Assembly (NCBI GenBank): GCA_003258735.1
Contig: QHME01000005.1
Location: 62,730 to 126,729 of the forward strand
Length of the DNA stretch: 64,000 bases
Source of the DNA: Candidatus Melainabacteria bacterium
Lineage (GTDB): Bacteria > Cyanobacteriota > Vampirovibrionia > Gastranaerophilales > Gastranaerophilaceae
Direction: 5' to 3'
Every line of letters begins with the position of its first letter. Position 1 is the first letter of the stretch. Both the position numbers and the translations under genes were made by a program. Below, in pieces: positions 60,778-64,000 of the stretch. Below the pieces are notes generated by a model. The model was not told the DNA's origin. It worked only from the letters and a program-made list of their open reading frames with translations, and did no database searches.

Positions 60778-62598
60778 ATGGAGTATAAATTAAAAGACAC
60801 AATGTCTAAAGATGCCTTTAGATACGGATATTTGGTTAAAAAAATTGCGCCTTTTTTAAAACCGCACTTACCAAGAATCATATTAAATATGATTCTTGCT
60901 GTACCATTAGGACTTTTAGATGGTGTTGTAGCGTTTGCCCTAAAACCTTATATGGATTGTGTAATTAATGGCAAGGCATGGCACATTGCAGGATTTTCAA
61001 TTGAACAAAATGTTCTAGCTACAGCTATTCCTTTTGGGATAGTTTTATTTGCAGTAATCCAAGGACTTTTGAAATATACAAACAATTACCTGACAGATTG
61101 GACTGGTAACAAGATTTCAAATTCATTAAAAATAGAATTATTCAGAAAACTAACTTCACTTGACCCTAAATTCTATGACATTAATTCTTCAGGTCTTGTT
61201 CTAACAAGATTTCTAACTGACCCTGAAACTGCAAGCAAAAATATTATAAATACAATTAAAACTTTTGTTATGACAAGTTTTGGAATTGTCGGCTTGGTAA
61301 GTGTTTTGCTTTACAATTCCTGGAAACTTGCCATAATCGGTGTTGGAATTATGGCAATTGCGATAACTCCTGTGACTTTAATCAGAAAAAGAATTAAAAA
61401 AGTCTCTAACGCCACAATGGTTGTTGGTGGCGATATGACAACTAACTTTAATGAAACTTTTGCAGGTAACAAAATTATGACGGCTTACAACTTGCAAAAA
61501 CTTCAAAATAATAAGTTTGAACACCAAATAAAAGAACAATTCGACCTCACCATGTCGCTGACAAAGCGTGTTGGTTGGATGTCTCCGATTATGTATTTTA
61601 TTTGTTCAATCGGTATCGCACTTGTAATGTTTTACGGTAACCATTTGATTATCAGCGGACAAATGAGTGCAGGTAGTTTTGCTTCGTTTGTAACGTCCTT
61701 ATTATTACTATATAAACCGGTAAAAGATTTGGGCAGAACCCTAACCGATTTACAAACAACTTTTGTTGCATTAGGCAGAGTATTTGAATTGTTTGACCTT
61801 GTTCCTCATATCAAAAATAAAGAAAATGCAAAAAAACTGAAAGGTTTAAATAATGCTATTGATTTTGAGCATGTTTATTTTGAATATGAAGAAAATGTAC
61901 CTGTATTAAAAGATTTTTCTCTACATGTTGCTAAAGGTGAAACTATAGCCCTTGTTGGAAATTCAGGAGGCGGTAAAAGTACAATAGTAAATCTATTACC
62001 AAGATTTTATGATATCAAAAGCGGCTCTATCAAATATGATGGTGTAGATATCAAAGATATAGAAATAGAAAGCCTTAGAGATAATATCTCATTTGTATTC
62101 CAAGATAACTTCTTGTTCTCAGGTACAATCAAAGAAAATATTCTTATGGGCAGGGAAGATGCAACAGATGAAGAAATAACTACGGTTATCAAAATGGCTC
62201 ACCTAGATGAATTTTTATCAACATTGGAAGATGGTATAAATACTTATGTTGGAGAGCGTGGAGCTTCTCTGTCTGGGGGACAAAGGCAACGTGTTGCAAT
62301 TGCAAGAGCTATGATTAAAAATGCACCTGTCGTAATTCTTGATGAAGCAACATCTGCACTTGATAATGAATCTGAGGCAATTGTACAAAAAGCATTGGAC
62401 AACTTAATGCAAAATAAAACCGTGTTTGTTATTGCGCACAGATTATCTACAATCAACAATGCTGATAGAATTGCTGTTATAAATGAAGGTGAACTGGTTG
62501 AACTAGGGACACATGATGAATTGATGGCTATTCCTGAAGGTAATTACAAACACCTTTTCGATATGCAATTTAAACACCAAGAAGATAAAATTTTGTAA
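60778..62598 (+). CDS. msbA: ABC exporter, MsbA-like (permease fused to ATPase)
   Basis: A 606-residue half-transporter: six membrane helices (about 35-325) then the nucleotide-binding domain. Seen: Walker A VGNSGGGKSTIV, Q loop VFQDNFLFSGTI, signature LSGGQRQRVAIARAM, Walker B VVILDEATSALD, and H loop FVIAHRLSTI. Length and the LTRFLTDPE coupling region fit MsbA/lipid exporters. With waaA in the same window, lipid A core export is a reasonable role, but multidrug export is possible. GAGGGA precedes ATG 60778. Confidence 0.82.
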   Translation: MEYKLKDTMSKDAFRYGYLVKKIAPFLKPHLPRIILNMILAVPLGLLDGVVAFALKPYMDCVINGKAWHIAGFSIEQNVLATAIPFGIVLFAVIQGLLKYTNNYLTDWTGNKISNSLKIELFRKLTSLDPKFYDINSSGLVLTRFLTDPETASKNIINTIKTFVMTSFGIVGLVSVLLYNSWKLAIIGVGIMAIAITPVTLIRKRIKKVSNATMVVGGDMTTNFNETFAGNKIMTAYNLQKLQNNKFEHQIKEQFDLTMSLTKRVGWMSPIMYFICSIGIALVMFYGNHLIISGQMSAGSFASFVTSLLLLYKPVKDLGRTLTDLQTTFVALGRVFELFDLVPHIKNKENAKKLKGLNNAIDFEHVYFEYEENVPVLKDFSLHVAKGETIALVGNSGGGKSTIVNLLPRFYDIKSGSIKYDGVDIKDIEIESLRDNISFVFQDNFLFSGTIKENILMGREDATDEEITTVIKMAHLDEFLSTLEDGINTYVGERGASLSGGQRQRVAIARAMIKNAPVVILDEATSALDNESEAIVQKALDNLMQNKTVFVIAHRLSTINNADRIAVINEGELVELGTHDELMAIPEGNYKHLFDMQFKHQEDKIL

Positions 62599-62608
62599 CA
62601 AAAAAGCA

Positions 62609-62664
62609 ATTTCCTCGTTCCAAAATACTTTATATATTAGTAAGGGAAAATAGAACGGGGAAAT
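62609..62664 (+). promoter_or_regulatory. Inverted repeat that can hide the CHAP gene ribosome-binding site
   Basis: ATTTCCTCGTTC (62609-62620) is complementary over 12 positions (one G-U) to GAACGGGGAAAT (62653-62664), which contains the GGGGA ribosome-binding site and abuts the ATG at 62665. A possible -10 (TATATT, 62633-62638) lies in the loop. Confidence 0.5.
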
Positions 62665-63528
62665 ATGAACTTAGGAGATATTTTTACACCGATAACATAT
62701 AATAATCCTGCAGTAAATCCGATTGTTGTAGGATACAATATGAGTCAACCGACAATACTGCCGTTTATTAATTTTGGTGGTTCTTCACCATTACCAAATA
62801 TTGGAAATTCTACAACCTTTGGAACATCTTTCTCCGGAGGTGACATTAATTTTGGAGGAAGTATTTGGAATGGAACAATTGGAGCTGATCCTTTTGGGAA
62901 TACTCCAATGCCAAGTGTATTTCTGCCACAAAATAATAGTTATTCAAGGGCTGCTGATATAACATTCAGTGGAACATCTGCAACATCCCAAACAACATCT
63001 TCAAAAAAAGTTGATACTAAAACTTCAACTAATCCGACTAAACATACTAGTCATGCTTTGCGAAATGCTTTTGTTAAAAATGCAAAAAAATATATCGGTT
63101 ATAAAGAATCTGACGGTTCATATAAAAGATTTTCAAACAGTCCTGAATGGTGTGCAGATTTTGTTTCTTATGTAATTAAAGAAGCTTATGAACAACAAGG
63201 ATTACGTGCGCCTAAATGGTTTGGGAACCACAGGGTTGAAAATCTGCGAAAACAAGCAATTGAACATGACAAATATCTGTGTATAACAGAATCAAAAGAC
63301 CGAACAAAAACAGTAAAAGCAAGAGTCCATGCCGGCGATATTGTGATTATGCGTGAAAAAGACGGTAATACTCAAGCCTCTCATACCGGAATAGTTACGA
63401 AAGTATATCCAAATGGTACTTTTGATACAATTGAAGGAAATGTAACTTCAGACGGCGATGATAGAGTTGTTACAATGCATTATTCACCTTATCACAAAGA
63501 TATTAGCGGATTTGTTCAATTACCTTGA
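62665..63528 (+). CDS. CHAP-domain protein, probable peptidoglycan amidase/endopeptidase
   Basis: A 287-residue protein. Residues about 1-130 are Asn/Ser/Gly/Thr-rich low complexity without a classical signal peptide, with ITFSGT near 97, similar to the F-x-G signature of other unknown proteins here. Residues about 135-287 are a CHAP (NlpC/P60-like) domain: AKKYIGYKESDGSYKRFS, catalytic Cys in EWCADFVSYVI, VHAGDIVIMREKDG, catalytic His in ASHTGIVTKVYPNG, and the acidic/Asn position in IEGNV. It probably cuts peptide stems of peptidoglycan. Confidence 0.78.
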   Translation: MNLGDIFTPITYNNPAVNPIVVGYNMSQPTILPFINFGGSSPLPNIGNSTTFGTSFSGGDINFGGSIWNGTIGADPFGNTPMPSVFLPQNNSYSRAADITFSGTSATSQTTSSKKVDTKTSTNPTKHTSHALRNAFVKNAKKYIGYKESDGSYKRFSNSPEWCADFVSYVIKEAYEQQGLRAPKWFGNHRVENLRKQAIEHDKYLCITESKDRTKTVKARVHAGDIVIMREKDGNTQASHTGIVTKVYPNGTFDTIEGNVTSDGDDRVVTMHYSPYHKDISGFVQLP

Positions 63529-64000
63529 TTATATTGCTGTGTAAATCATCCATAGTTGAATTATTATAAATAATATAATCGACTTTTTTTGCTTTTATAT
63601 CTTGTGATAGTTGAGATTTCATGCGAATTTGAGCATATTCTTTTGTGTATTTGTTTCGAGCAATTAGTCGTTGCTCTCGAATTTTATCATCACAATAAAC
63701 TAAAATTGTACGGTCAAACAAATTTTCCATGCCAGCCTCAAACAGTTGGGGAATACCAACAAATACAAGTTTACTATCTGAATTAACTGCAAAAAAAGCT
63801 TGTATTTCGGCAATCAAATCAGGGTATAACAGATTTTCCAACATTTTTTTTAATTTTGGGTCAGAAAAAACAAGTTGCCCCAACTTTTCGCGACTCAATA
63901 TCCCATCATGAAAAACATCATATTCCGAAAATGCTTCTGCTATTTCAACACTGTTTTCCAATAATTCATGACAAACAATATCTGTATCAAGAACAGGATA
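63503..64000 (-). CDS. coaE: Dephospho-CoA kinase (partial, N-terminus beyond window)
   Basis: The minus-strand frame runs open to the window edge. The visible C-terminal 165 residues include VLDTDIVCHELL (the substrate Asp motif), LVFVGIPQLFEAGMENLFD, TILVYCDDKIREQRLIARN, and YAQIRMKSQLSQDIKAKKVDYIIYNN, all typical of CoaE. The P-loop GxxGSGKS must lie past base 64000. It makes CoA from dephospho-CoA and ATP. The 3' end overlaps the end of the CHAP gene by 26 bases, convergent. Confidence 0.93.
   Translation of the reverse strand, partial: YPVLDTDIVCHELLENSVEIAEAFSEYDVFHDGILSREKLGQLVFSDPKLKKMLENLLYPDLIAEIQAFFAVNSDSKLVFVGIPQLFEAGMENLFDRTILVYCDDKIREQRLIARNKYTKEYAQIRMKSQLSQDIKAKKVDYIIYNNSTMDDLHSNIIKVIEQIR

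Noticed and set aside
1..64000. Prophage, integrative element or insertion sequence
   Set aside because: No integrase, transposase, phage structural gene or att-like tRNA duplication was seen; both tRNA genes are intact and not flanked by direct repeats.

Overview
This 64 kb window is AT-rich, gene-dense bacterial chromosome that runs off both ends (a partial gene at base 1 and a partial coaE at base 64000). The gene content suggests a fermentative, diderm, gut-type member of Candidatus Gastranaerophilales (Vampirovibrionia/Melainabacteria, the non-photosynthetic sister lineage of Cyanobacteria). The reasons are a Kdo transferase (waaA) and an MsbA-like exporter, which imply an LPS outer membrane; a single-chain pyruvate:ferredoxin oxidoreductase; a pilin with the GFTLAEVLITLG-type N-terminus; and many uncharacterised proteins that begin with a disordered leader carrying a short [VLIT]-[ST]-F-x-G signature. 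The lineage call is inference from gene families; no marker phylogeny was possible.

Layout. 0-8 kb: the end of a corrinoid-protein-like gene, a small XRE regulator, a secreted GH13 enzyme, a LysM membrane protein, HU, SpoIID-like and Slt-like peptidoglycan lytic proteins, MscS and RlmH. 8-13 kb: folE2, mazG, an unknown gene pair, gatD and lysS. 13-19 kb: tRNA-Lys, a GH77 glucanotransferase with a TPR/NHL secreted protein, an ECF sigma/anti-sigma pair and an overlapping pair of unknown proteins. 19-31 kb: glgC, waaA, folK, an HI0933-type flavoprotein, a pilin pseudogene fragment, thrS without a TGS domain, a RelA/SpoT-fold protein and nifJ. 31-40 kb is accessory: unknown membrane and coiled-coil proteins, two orphan sugar ABC permeases, a beheaded zeta-toxin-type gene, a tandem pair of large HNH-motif paralogues and a TPR protein. 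40-51 kb: TPR, HAD, nitroreductase, dicarboxylate/amino-acid symporter, agmatinase, ligA, SIMPL, XRE and pilin, rpsA and ispH. 51-57 kb: three large unknown proteins. 57-64 kb: a double-GNAT gene with ribBA-ribE, tRNA-Leu, an MsbA-like transporter, a CHAP-domain protein and coaE.

How the genes work together. Central functions are translation (lysS, thrS, rpsA, rlmH, two tRNAs), folate (folE2, folK), riboflavin (ribBA, ribE), isoprenoids (ispH), CoA (coaE), glycogen and alpha-glucan turnover (glgC, GH77, GH13) and cell-envelope work (gatD, waaA, msbA-like, SpoIID, Slt, CHAP).

The most notable signals are as follows. (1) At least seven genes have a -10 box placed exactly 6 nt before the start codon, and none of these has a Shine-Dalgarno, so they look like leaderless transcripts. 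(2) A short N-terminal signature is shared by otherwise unrelated unknown proteins. (3) A tandem pair of large HNH-motif proteins has one copy with an intact motif and one decayed. (4) A RelA/SpoT-like fold carries that N-terminal signature. (5) A palindromic operator lies between an XRE gene and a pilin gene and overlaps both promoters. (6) Palindromic repeats are clustered into modular islands.
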